This document shows, one piece after another, positions 7,641-17,214 of a stretch of 40,023 bases of DNA (the stretch's first letter is position 1; the number at the start of each line of letters is the position of its first letter). The stretch covers positions 1-40,023 of the forward strand of contig VMGY01000010.1 in NCBI GenBank assembly GCA_007378955.1. The letters run 5' to 3'. The DNA is from Parcubacteria group bacterium Athens0714_12 (GTDB lineage: Bacteria > Patescibacteriota > Patescibacteriia > UBA2591 > VMGY01). A program made the translations under genes and the position numbers. Under the pieces are notes generated by a model. It saw nothing but the letters and a program-made list of their open reading frames with translations. It ran no database searches and was not told where the DNA came from.

Positions 7641-10301
7641 ATGATTTCTAAAGCGCCGATTTGGCATAATTTAAACGCGAAAGATGTTTTAGAAATTTTG
7701 GAAACTTCGGAAAAAGGATTGACTGAAGAAGAAGTAAAAGAGCGCAGAAAAAGATTTGGATTTAATAAACTGCCGGAAAAAAAGCCGCTTTCCAAAACGG
7801 TTATTTTTTTGTCTCAATTTAAATCGCCTTTAGTGTATATTTTATTAATCGCCGTTATTATTTCTTTTTTATTAAAAGGATATATTGATGCTCTTGTTAT
7901 TTTAGGAGCGGTTTTTTTAAATACGATTGTCGGATTTTTTCAGGAAAATAAAGCGGAAACAGCCATTTCCCAATTAAAAAAAATGGTTACTTATAAAACG
8001 AAAGTGATTAGAGATGGGATAGAGAAAGAAAAAGAAATAAGCGAACTTGTGCCCGGAGATATAATTTTATTAAAAGCCGGCGACAGGGTGCCGGCTGATA
8101 TTAGATTGATAGAAGCGCAGAATTTGCAAGTTAGCGAGGCGGCTTTGACAGGAGAGTCAATTTATTCCGATAAAAAAGTAGAGCCATTGGAAAAAGGCAT
8201 GGCTTTAGCTGACAGGGAAAATATGTGCTATTTAGGCACGGTAGCGGAAAAAGGGATAGGAAAAGGAGTGGCAGTGGCGATTGCTGAAAGAACGGAATTA
8301 GGGAAAATCGCTTCTTTAATTAAAGAAACAAAAGAAGAAAAAACGCCTTTGCAAAATCAAATTGCTCATTTCGCTCGTATTTTAGCGGGTGTTATTGTTT
8401 TAGTCAGCGCTTTAATTTTAATTTTAGGCATTTGGCAGGGCAGAGATTTTATAGAAATGTTCACGATTAGCGTGGCGGTGGCGGTGGCCGCTATCCCAGA
8501 AGGTTTATTAGTTAGCATCACGGTTATTTTAGCCATTGGCATGCAGAAAATTTTAAAGGAAAAAGCTTTAGTGAGAAAATTAATCGCTACGGAAACATTG
8601 GGCTCAATCACTGTTATTTGTTCTGACAAGACTGGCACCTTGACACAAGGCAAAATGGAAGTCGCGCATATTTTAAGCGATTTAGAAGATAAAAGTTTAT
8701 TGTTAAAAATTGGCTCGCTTTGCAATGACGCCATCATTGAAAATCCAGAAGACGAATTAGAAGAATGGAAAATAATAGGCGATCCTCTGGAAAGAGCTTT
8801 GCTGATAGCCGCCAGCCAAGCTGATTTAAGCAAGGCGGAATTAGACAAAGAGCATCCTCGGATAGAAGAAATTCCATTTGACGCCGAAAAAAAATTTATG
8901 GCTACTTTAAATGAAGTAAAAAGCACTAAAAAGAAAGATTTTTTAGTTTGTGTCAAGGGCGCGCCGGAAATTATTTTAGAGATGTCTTCTTATCATTTGA
9001 ACAAGGAGGGCGAAAAACGAAAATTAGACAAGAAAAAAATACAGGAAATTAAATCTAATTATGAAAATTTAGCCGGCAAAGGATTAAGGATAATCGCTCT
9101 AGCTTATAAAAAAACTTCAGTGCCTTCTTTTGATTTTTCTTCCGTTCGCGAAGAAGATTTGAAAAAAAATAAGCAACTCACAGATTTAATTTTTTTGGGT
9201 TTTGCCGCTTTGAAAGACCCTTTGCGGTCAGAGAGCAAAGAAACTATAAAAATTTGCCATCAAGCCGGAATTAGAGTTGTAATTGTTACCGGCGACCATA
9301 AATTAACTACTCAAACTATTGCTAATGAAATTGGTTTGCCGGCTGAAAAAGAAGATATTATTCAGGGCGAAGACTTGGATAAATTGAGCGATCAAGAATT
9401 GGAAAAAGTGATTAAAAGAGTAAATATTTATACACGGGTGGAACCGAGGCATAAAATCAGAATTGTAGACGCCTTGCAGGCCAGAAATGAAGTGGTAGCT
9501 ATGACTGGCGACGGAGTTAATGACGCGCCGGCTCTGAAAAGTTCGGATATTGGCGTGGCCTTAGGTTCGGGCACGGATATTGCCAAGGAAACTTCGGATA
9601 TAATAATTCTCGATGATAATTTTAGCACTATCGTTAAGGCGATTAGGCAGGGAAGAATAATTTTTTCTAATATCAGAAAAGTGATTTTATATCTTATGTC
9701 GGGCTCTTTTACGGAAATTATTTTGATTTCCGCCAGTTTATTTTTAGGATTGCCTCTGCCTATTTTGGCGGCTCAAATTTTATGGATTAATTTAGTTGAA
9801 GACACTTTTCCCGCGCTATCTTTAGCCTTTGAACCAGCGGAAGAAGGTTTAATGCGGCAAAAACCAAGGAGAAGAAACGAGCCGATTTTGAATTTGGAAA
9901 TAAAAGTTTTAATTTTTATTATTAGCATAATTACTGTTTTAATTACTTTCAGTTTATTCTGGTGGTTTATCAAAAATTTATCAGATTTAAAATACGCAAG
10001 AACAGTAATTTTCGTTGCCATTGGCATCATTTCTCTGTTTTATACGCTTTCCTGCCGCAGCTTAAAAAAGCCATTTTGGCAAATTAATTTTTTCTCTAAT
10101 AAATACTTGATTTATTCTTTGATTTTTGGCATTTTAATGATAGTTTCAGCGGTGTATTTGCCGGCTTTGCAATTTATTTTGCGCACTGTTGCCTTGGATA
10201 TGAAAACTTGGGGAATAATTATCGCTTTAACTTTGATTAATATTTTATTAATAGAAATTACCAAATGGTTTTTTATTGCCAAGGATAAAAAGAGAACTTG
10301 A
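7641..10301 (+). CDS. Cation-transporting P-type ATPase (Ca2+/PMR1-like)
   Basis: ICSDKTGTLTQGKMEV, AALTGES, TGDGVNDAPALKSSDIGVALG, multiple TM segments. Confidence 0.93.
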   Translation: MISKAPIWHNLNAKDVLEILETSEKGLTEEEVKERRKRFGFNKLPEKKPLSKTVIFLSQFKSPLVYILLIAVIISFLLKGYIDALVILGAVFLNTIVGFFQENKAETAISQLKKMVTYKTKVIRDGIEKEKEISELVPGDIILLKAGDRVPADIRLIEAQNLQVSEAALTGESIYSDKKVEPLEKGMALADRENMCYLGTVAEKGIGKGVAVAIAERTELGKIASLIKETKEEKTPLQNQIAHFARILAGVIVLVSALILILGIWQGRDFIEMFTISVAVAVAAIPEGLLVSITVILAIGMQKILKEKALVRKLIATETLGSITVICSDKTGTLTQGKMEVAHILSDLEDKSLLLKIGSLCNDAIIENPEDELEEWKIIGDPLERALLIAASQADLSKAELDKEHPRIEEIPFDAEKKFMATLNEVKSTKKKDFLVCVKGAPEIILEMSSYHLNKEGEKRKLDKKKIQEIKSNYENLAGKGLRIIALAYKKTSVPSFDFSSVREEDLKKNKQLTDLIFLGFAALKDPLRSESKETIKICHQAGIRVVIVTGDHKLTTQTIANEIGLPAEKEDIIQGEDLDKLSDQELEKVIKRVNIYTRVEPRHKIRIVDALQARNEVVAMTGDGVNDAPALKSSDIGVALGSGTDIAKETSDIIILDDNFSTIVKAIRQGRIIFSNIRKVILYLMSGSFTEIILISASLFLGLPLPILAAQILWINLVEDTFPALSLAFEPAEEGLMRQKPRRRNEPILNLEIKVLIFIISIITVLITFSLFWWFIKNLSDLKYARTVIFVAIGIISLFYTLSCRSLKKPFWQINFFSNKYLIYSLIFGILMIVSAVYLPALQFILRTVALDMKTWGIIIALTLINILLIEITKWFFIAKDKKRT

Positions 10302-10402
10302 AATTTAAAGATTATTTCAATAAAATTTTTTAGAAATATTCGGCAAAAAAATTTTGCGTAAAAATGCAAAATGTTTTAAGCTCAAATTTAATCAATAAAA
10401 AT

Positions 10403-11570
10403 ATGATAAAAAAGATTAAAAGAATTTATTTGGATTACGCCGCGACTACGCCGGTTGATCCGAAAGCAATAAAGGCGATGCTTCCTTATTTTACAGAAAA
10501 ATTCGGCAATTCGGCTTCTTTGCATAGTTTTGGCCAAGAGGCGAAATTAGCTTTGGAAAATAGCAGAAAAATTATCGCGGAAACTTTGGGAGCAAAAGCG
10601 GAAGAAATAATTTTTACCGGTTCAGCCACGGAAAGCAATAATTTAGCGATTAAAGGACTTGCTTTCGCCAATAAAGCAAAAGGCAAGCATATTATTATTT
10701 CCGCGATTGAGCATGATTGCGTTCTAAATAGCGCTAATTGGCTTGAAAAGCAAGGGTTTAGAATAACAAAACTACCTGTTGATAAATATGGCTTGGTTAA
10801 CCCGAGTGAAGTTGAAAAAGTCATTAAAGATGATACGATTTTAGTTTCCGTGATGCACGCCAATAATGAAATCGGCGCCATTGAACCGATTGAAGAAATT
10901 GGAAAAATTTGTCGGGAAAGAGGGGTTTATTTTCATACTGACGCGGCGCAAAGTTTTGGAAAAATAATTATTGATGTTGGTAAAATGAAAATTGATTTAC
11001 TGACCGGTTCTTCCCATAAAATGTACGGGCCCAAAGGAGCGGCTTTCTTATATATCAGAGAAGGGATTAAAATCGCGCCTATTTTTCATGGCGGCGGGCA
11101 TGAATTCGGTTTAAGGCCTTCTACGGTAAATATTCCCGCGATTGTCGGCTTCGCGAAGGCGGTGGAAATTTGTCAAAATGAAATGAAAAAAGAATCAGCG
11201 AGATTAACAAAATTAAGAGACAAATTAATTAAAAATATTTTAAAAAAAATTCCCGACGCGCGCTTGAATGGCCATCCTAAAAAAAGACTGCCGAATAACA
11301 TTAATTTTTCTTTTTCTTTTATTGAAGGAGAGTCAATTGTAATAGAGTTAGATTTTTATGGCATTGCCGCTTCCACGGGTTCAGCCTGCTCTTCTCCTAG
11401 AGCCGAGCCATGTTCTTTTAGCCTGCGGCTTAAAGCATCAGGAAGCGCACGGTTCTTTAAGGTTGAGTTTGGGCAGATGGACGACGGAAAAAGAGATAAA
11501 TTATCTTATGAAAATTTTACCGGGAATAATAAAAAAATTAAGGAAAATTTCGCCTTTTAATAAAAATTAA
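10403..11570 (+). CDS. iscS: Cysteine desulfurase, IscS/NifS family, with an apparent frameshift near 11390-11400
   Basis: YLDYAATTPVD, SSHKMYGPKGAAFLYIREG, STGSACSS; conserved C-term LEPSHVLLACGLKHQEAHGSLRLSLGRWTTEKEINYLMKILPGIIKKLRKI is in another frame (ORF 11358-11570). Confidence 0.88.
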
Positions 11571-11575
11571 ATATT

Positions 11576-12076
11576 ATGTATACAAAAAAAGTTTTAAATC
11601 ATTTTAAAAAACCTCATAATTACGGAAAAATAAAAAATCCGGACGGCTTAGGAAAAGCGGGAAACATAATTTGCGGCGATACGATGTGGCTTTATATTAA
11701 AGTTGGCAAAGATAAAAAAGGCAGAGAAATAATCAAGGATATAAAATTTGAGACATTTGGCTGCGTGGCCGCTATTTCCACGAGTAGTGTTATTACTGAT
11801 TTAGCCAAAGGAAAAACATTGGCAGACGCGGCGGGAATCAATAAAGGCGAAGTCGTAAAATCTTTAGGAGGATTGCCGCCGGTAAAACTGCATTGTTCGG
11901 TTTTGGCGGTTGACGCCCTTTCCGAGGCAATTTATGATTATTTGTCTAAAAATAAAAAAGCAATTTCAGAGGAGCTTCAAAAAAAGCATCAAAGAATAGA
12001 GCAGGAGGAAAAAATAATAAGAGAAAAATATAAGGATTGGATCGGGGCCGAAGAAAAAATGCATCAAAATGATTAA
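11576..12076 (+). CDS. iscU: Fe-S scaffold protein, IscU/NifU N-like
   Basis: NPDGLGKAGNIICGDTM, FETFGCVAAISTSSVITDLAKG, LPPVKLHCSVLAVDAL: three conserved Cys. Confidence 0.9.
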   Translation: MYTKKVLNHFKKPHNYGKIKNPDGLGKAGNIICGDTMWLYIKVGKDKKGREIIKDIKFETFGCVAAISTSSVITDLAKGKTLADAAGINKGEVVKSLGGLPPVKLHCSVLAVDALSEAIYDYLSKNKKAISEELQKKHQRIEQEEKIIREKYKDWIGAEEKMHQND

Positions 12077-13238
12077 AAAAGCGGAAATTTTAAAAAGTAA
12101 TCCCCCCGCCAATTTTTTTCGAAAAAAAGTGGTGGGGGGTAAAAAAATCATTGTCGGGATGTCCGGAGGATTGGATTCTTCCATCTCTTTGTTATTGCTT
12201 AAAAAACAGGGTTGGCAGCCAATCGGAGTTTCTTTAAAATTGCCTGTTTGGAAAGATAAAAAAAATCTTTCGCGGGAAAATGCTTGTTGCAAGAAAGAAG
12301 CCGTTGATATTGCCAAAAGCATATGTAAAAAATTAAATGTTCCTTTTTATATTTTAGACGCCGAAAAAGATTTTAAAAAAGAAGTGGTGGATTATTTCAT
12401 TTCAGAAGTAAAAAATAACAGAACCCCTAATCCTTGCGTTATCTGCAACCGCCATCTTAAATTCAAAAAACTTTTTGAATTCGCTAAAAAAATGAAAGCG
12501 AATTTTGTGGCAACTGGCCATTATGCGAAGCTAAGATTTAATCCCAAGACAAAAAAATATGAGCTTTTAATGGCGAAAGATAAACATAAAGACCAAACAT
12601 ATTATTTAAGTTTTTTGCCGCAAAAATGGCTGAAAAAAATTATTTTCCCTTTAAGCGATTACTTAAAAGACGAAGTTTATCAGCTGGCGAAAAAAGAGGG
12701 CTTTGATTTTTTTTTCGCAAGAAAACAAAGCCAGGATTTTTGTTTCGCGGCCGGTGAATCTTTAGCTTGTTTTTTGCAAGAAGAAATCGGCAAAAAATCA
12801 GGCCTGATTACAGATGCAAAAGGGAAAAAATTAGGAATTCATAATGGTTTGCATTTTTATACGATTGGCCAGAGAAAAGGATTAAAACTGCCGGATGGCC
12901 CGTATTTTGTAAAGGGCTTTGATATTTCTAAAAATATTTTAATCGTTACTAAAAATCAAAAAGAAATTATTCAAAAAGAAATCATTCTTTCTCCTTTTCA
13001 TTTTATTTCAGGCGAATTGCCCAAAAAGAAAATTGAGCTAATGGCAAAAGTTCGTTATCAGCAGTCTTTAAACAAGGCAGCTATTTTTCCGCCAAAGAAA
13101 GGCAAATTAAAAATTATTTTTAAAAAAGCGCAAAGAGCGGTAACGCCCGGGCAGTTCTGTATTTTTTACTTGCCCTCCAAAGCTTCAGCGAAGGAGGGTA
13201 AAGGCAAAGTTTGTTTGGGCGGGGGAGTGATTAATTAG
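12069..13238 (+). CDS. mnmA: tRNA-specific 2-thiouridylase MnmA
   Basis: VGMSGGLDSS, NPCVICNRHLKF, ATGHYAKL, KQSQDFCFA, HFYTIGQRKGL, LGGGVI. Confidence 0.93.
   Translation: MIKKAEILKSNPPANFFRKKVVGGKKIIVGMSGGLDSSISLLLLKKQGWQPIGVSLKLPVWKDKKNLSRENACCKKEAVDIAKSICKKLNVPFYILDAEKDFKKEVVDYFISEVKNNRTPNPCVICNRHLKFKKLFEFAKKMKANFVATGHYAKLRFNPKTKKYELLMAKDKHKDQTYYLSFLPQKWLKKIIFPLSDYLKDEVYQLAKKEGFDFFFARKQSQDFCFAAGESLACFLQEEIGKKSGLITDAKGKKLGIHNGLHFYTIGQRKGLKLPDGPYFVKGFDISKNILIVTKNQKEIIQKEIILSPFHFISGELPKKKIELMAKVRYQQSLNKAAIFPPKKGKLKIIFKKAQRAVTPGQFCIFYLPSKASAKEGKGKVCLGGGVIN
12102..12139. repeat. Palindromic hairpin at iscU/mnmA junction
   Basis: CCCCCCGCCAATTTTTTT-cg-AAAAAAAGTGGTGGGGGG, ~18 positions paired. 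Confidence 0.85.
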
Positions 13239-13364
13239 ATTTGATTTGAATTACGATATTTAATTTTATAAAAAAAATTATTCGAGTGGATAGAGGCAAT
13301 TGCTTCAACCTGTCTATCAGGCAAATAATTGGATTTGTTTTGTTTATTTGTTATAATGCTTTAT

Positions 13365-13688
13365 ATGTGTAATATTTATAAAACTCATAATTGTTTGGAT
13401 TTAAACAAAAATTTAATCGGCCAGAAAGTAAAATTAGCTGGCTGGGTCCATACAAGAAGAGACCATGGTAAGTTGATTTTTATTGATTTGCGAGACCGGT
13501 CTGGTTTTATGCAGATGATTTTTCTCCCTAAAAAAGAGAGTTATGAAATGGCGCAGAAATTGCGGCCAGAATGGGTGATTAGCATAGAAGGCATTGTCAA
13601 TCAAAGACCTAAAGGAATGGAAAATTTTAATTTGCCTTTTAAAAGTGCCAGGCACCAAAAAGAGAACGCTGGGAACCTTTATAGATAA
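13365..13688 (+). pseudogene. aspS: Truncated bacterial-type aspartyl-tRNA synthetase (N-terminal anticodon-binding domain only)
   Basis: KVKLAGWVHTRRDHGKLIFIDLRDRSGFMQMIF...EWVISIEGIVNQRPKGMENFNLP, then runs into AGTGCCAGGCACC repeat and stops. Confidence 0.85.
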
Positions 13689-14503
13689 AGGGCTAAGTAA
13701 GAGTTTTTAAAATTTACCACGATTTTGAATAATTATATTAATTATGCCGAGACAACCTCGTCAATTTATTACTTCTCAAAATACTCTTTATCATATTGTT
13801 TGCCGCGGTAATAATAGAAGAAGAATTTTTAGAAGATCGAGAGATTATAAAAAGTTTTTAACGATTATTATAGAAACAAAGAAAAAATTTCCTTTTTATT
13901 TTTATTCCTATAGTTTTTTACCAAATCATTTTCATCTAGAAATTGAAACTCAAGAAATTACCATCTCAAAAATTATGCATCAGATAAATTTTTCTTATGT
14001 GAAATATTTTCACCGTCAGTATCAGACCGTAGGTCACCTTTTCCAAGATAGATTTTATAGTAGCGTGATTGATAAGGAATCGTATTTTTGGGAAGTGGGG
14101 AGATATATTGATCTTAACGCTGTAAGAGCGGGGTTAACTAAAGGGACGGAGGATTACAAATGGAGCAGTTATTCGGTTTATTGTCAAAAAGATTATGATG
14201 GAGATTTAATAGACCGCAAAAGATTTTTGAAATTTGTAGATGAGGATTTAGAAAAAGTAAGGATTGATTATCTAAAATTTGTGGAAGAAGGATTAAAAAA
14301 AGAGGAAAAGCCTTCTTTCCCTCTCAATGATAAAATGTTTTAAGATGACTGTTTAATTAGATTAATTTTGGTCAAAATCGTGGTAAATTTAAAAAATCGT
14401 CTTTCTCGCCTTTATTTGCAATGCTTATTAGCCACCTCTTTTCGGTGCCTGGCACTGGTTTACTGGTTATTAGCCACCTCTTTTCGGTGCCTGGCACTGG
14501 TTT
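13644..14503 (+). mobile_element. REP-associated tyrosine transposase (IS200-like/RAYT) element with palindromic ends
   Basis: AGTGCCAGGCACC at 13644-13656; inverted copies in two identical 37-nt repeats (14425-14461, 14467-14503); 19-bp inner inverted repeat AAATTTACCACGATTTTGA 13710-13728 / 14372-14390. Confidence 0.8.
13744..14343 (+). CDS. REP-associated tyrosine transposase (Y1, TnpA_REP-like)
   Basis: MPRQPRQFITSQNTLYHIVCRGNNRRRIFRRSRDYKKFL...YSYSFLPNHFHLEIET (HUH), VGRYIDLNAVRAGL. Confidence 0.92.
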   Translation: MPRQPRQFITSQNTLYHIVCRGNNRRRIFRRSRDYKKFLTIIIETKKKFPFYFYSYSFLPNHFHLEIETQEITISKIMHQINFSYVKYFHRQYQTVGHLFQDRFYSSVIDKESYFWEVGRYIDLNAVRAGLTKGTEDYKWSSYSVYCQKDYDGDLIDRKRFLKFVDEDLEKVRIDYLKFVEEGLKKEEKPSFPLNDKMF

Positions 14504-14531
14504 AACTGGTTTAAATTTTCCAATTTAGTTT

Positions 14532-15815
14532 TTACGGAATCAATCTTTTAACGTCTCGTGGAAATAAAATTGCTTCTTTAATACTATTGAGCTCTAGAAT
14601 TTTTTGTATTAAGCGCTCTGATCCCATGCCCCAGCCCCCATGTGGTGGTAGGGCATATTTGAAGGTATCTAAATAGAATTCCATTCCATCAGGTTTAATT
14701 TTTTTCTTTTCCATATTCTCAATTAATTGTTTATATATATGTATTCTTTGACCACCAGTAACTATTTCCAATCCTTTAAATAATAGATCAAATCCGCAGG
14801 TTTCTTCCGGGTTTTCTTCACTTGGCATTGTGTAAAAGGGTTTTTCAGACCAAGGATAGTGAGTGATAAAGATAAAATCCGAATTAAATTTTTCCCTAGC
14901 ATATTTTCCTGCCAACCTCTCTCCTTCAGGGTCAATATCAGTATTTTCTGGGATGGTATAATTATATTTTTCCTTGATTATTTTTTTTATCTCTACTAAT
15001 TTAACGCACGGAATTTGATCTGGCACCCCTGAGATTTTTATATTATACATATCCAAATACGGTTTCCCCTCTTTTTCTATTATTAAAAACATTTTCTTCA
15101 CTACACGGTTTAGCATGTTAATAATATCATAAAAATTTTTAATAAAACCCATTTCCGCATCTAAGCTTACATATTCATTTACATGCCTCGTGGTAAAATG
15201 CGGTTCCGCCCTGAAAGCAGATCCTATTTCAAAAACTCTCTCAAATACGCCAACCATAATTTGTTTGTAGAATTGGGGACTCTGAGCTAAAGTAGCCTCT
15301 TTATCAAAATATTTTATTTTAAAGAAATTTGCTCCTCCTTCTGTGGCAGCGCCTAATATTTTAGAAGTTTTAATTTCAGTAAATCCTTCTTCTCTCATTA
15401 CGGTTTCATAGCCCTTCAAAAGAATATCATATAGTTTAAATATTGCCTGAACCTTTGGATGTCTTAAAGAAAGTGTGCGGTGATCAAGGAGAGTTGGTAA
15501 ATTCAAATTTAAATCATTTTTTGCTAAATCAAAGGGAATATCTTCTGTTATGTTTGAAACAATCTCTAATTTTTCTCCTTGTATCTCAAAACCGTATTTT
15601 GATCTAGGTTCTTTTTTGGCTATTCCTTCTATGGCCACTGCCTCGCCGGTTTTTGTCCCTATATTTTTGCTAAAAACAACCTGTATCGTGCCGGTGTAGT
15701 CTTGGACTATCAAAAATACAATATTCCCTAGATTTCTCATATTTAAAACCCGGCCTTTTATTAAAACTTTTTTACCGTCGTTTTCTTGGATTTGGTTGAT
15801 TAATATTCTTTCCAT
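14532..15815 (-). CDS. aspS: Aspartyl-tRNA synthetase, archaeal/eukaryal-type (427 aa, no bacterial GAD insertion)
   Basis: VLIKGRVLNMRNLGNIVFLIVQDYTGTIQVVF, GGANFFKIKYFDKEATLAQSPQFYKQIMV, FRAEPHFTTRHVNEYVSLDAEMGFI, GGWGMGSERLIQKIL. Confidence 0.92.
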   Translation of the reverse strand: MERILINQIQENDGKKVLIKGRVLNMRNLGNIVFLIVQDYTGTIQVVFSKNIGTKTGEAVAIEGIAKKEPRSKYGFEIQGEKLEIVSNITEDIPFDLAKNDLNLNLPTLLDHRTLSLRHPKVQAIFKLYDILLKGYETVMREEGFTEIKTSKILGAATEGGANFFKIKYFDKEATLAQSPQFYKQIMVGVFERVFEIGSAFRAEPHFTTRHVNEYVSLDAEMGFIKNFYDIINMLNRVVKKMFLIIEKEGKPYLDMYNIKISGVPDQIPCVKLVEIKKIIKEKYNYTIPENTDIDPEGERLAGKYAREKFNSDFIFITHYPWSEKPFYTMPSEENPEETCGFDLLFKGLEIVTGGQRIHIYKQLIENMEKKKIKPDGMEFYLDTFKYALPPHGGWGMGSERLIQKILELNSIKEAILFPRDVKRLIP

Positions 15816-16053
15816 AATTTTGATTAAAATGTTTTTATTATAGTATCATTTTTTGCGTATTAAGAAAAGTGAGGTCTTACTGAAATAGTATTTTTATGAT
15901 ATAATTTTTTATGTATAGACATGCTCGGGGTATTTGAATATGGCGTGTCGCCCCCCATGGGATTACGGATTAATGGCAATTTATAAGAGAGAATCTAAAA
16001 AAATAATTGCACATAAAAATAGAAAAGCCGAAGATTATTGATTTACTAAATCT

Positions 16054-17133
16054 ATGGAAAATTTAAAGATTAAAAATGTTGATAAAGTTTCTAGTCAGGA
16101 GCTTTTTAGGTTGATTGTTTTAGTTCATGGTTTAGCCTTATCTGATAATAGTGGTATTAGTATCCCCAAGAAGGGGGACGCCCTTCCTCGTCTTGAACTA
16201 TTAATTGGAAGCGGGGGAAACAGAAGACACACCACAGGACGAGTTAATATAAAAAGCCCCATTGTTTTTAATAAAAATTTTCTTATAGGAATAATTAATT
16301 CAAAGAAAGTGGAAGTTCCTACAATAAAGCACGAGAGTTTTATCGGAGACACTAATAATTTTACTTTTTCTCCGGTGAGAGTAAATGGTCCGAGTTTGGT
16401 ATTAGATTGGCGAGTATTTTGTTGTTATAAATGCAAATTTTGTTTTAAGGAGGCAGATTGGGAGATGAGGCGCATTAATGCTATTATTTCAAAATCTCCA
16501 GAAGAGAATCTTCGCGAAATTTTAGACTATCTCGAAAAGAATGCCAAATCCCTTTATCAATATAAAACAATATGGTTGTGTACAGGAAGTAATTCTGCTC
16601 CAGAAAGGGAAATAGATGAACACGCTACTTTAATTAAGAAACTTCGAGAGATAGGATTCAAGAATGGAATTTTTATAAGTATGGTTATTCCTAAAAATAT
16701 ACTTCACGACCATAAAAAAAGAATGGAGACTTTCCGTTATTTAAAGAAAATAGGACTGGATAGGTTTAATTCAGGAATGGAATTAGTAAGTCCTCATTTT
16801 AGGAGAAAATATATTACAGGCTATAAAGGATCGTTAACCGTGGAAGATTATTATAAAGTTTTAGGAGATGCTACAACAATATTTGGCAAAAATGTTGGGT
16901 CTTGTGTTCTAATTGGTTTAGAACCTCACAAAAACAGCAGAGAGGGGCTGAGGATGCTTGCCGAAAAAGGCGTACAACTTGTACCCACTATTTATACTAG
17001 CTTTGTCAATTTCCAACTTAAAAACAAAATTTACGGCTCAATAGACGATTTTATAGAGACAAATCTCTGGTTTAAGAATTTGGTTGAAAAATATAATATG
17101 GAAATTTTTGAAAGTATTTTCGGGCTTATCTAA
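16054..17133 (+). CDS. Radical SAM protein
   Basis: FCCYKCKFCFKEADWE (CxxxCxxC) followed by barrel-like sequence; GMELVSPHFRRKYITGYKG. Confidence 0.7.
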   Translation: MENLKIKNVDKVSSQELFRLIVLVHGLALSDNSGISIPKKGDALPRLELLIGSGGNRRHTTGRVNIKSPIVFNKNFLIGIINSKKVEVPTIKHESFIGDTNNFTFSPVRVNGPSLVLDWRVFCCYKCKFCFKEADWEMRRINAIISKSPEENLREILDYLEKNAKSLYQYKTIWLCTGSNSAPEREIDEHATLIKKLREIGFKNGIFISMVIPKNILHDHKKRMETFRYLKKIGLDRFNSGMELVSPHFRRKYITGYKGSLTVEDYYKVLGDATTIFGKNVGSCVLIGLEPHKNSREGLRMLAEKGVQLVPTIYTSFVNFQLKNKIYGSIDDFIETNLWFKNLVEKYNMEIFESIFGLI

Positions 17134-17214
17134 AATGATGGGAGCGCCATCTGAATTAGACCCAAAACAATTAAAAGAATTAAATATAAAAGAAGTTTAG
17201 AGTTTTGATTTAGT

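Noticed and set aside
8366-8956. 196-aa reverse ORF
   Set aside because: Antisense to the conserved P-type ATPase core; artefact of codon usage.
10486-10881. 131-aa reverse ORF
   Set aside because: Antisense to iscS.
14425-14503. Two identical 37-nt repeats with short spacing resembling a mini CRISPR array
   Set aside because: Only two units, 5-nt gap, and they carry the inverted palindrome found at the other end of the transposase element.
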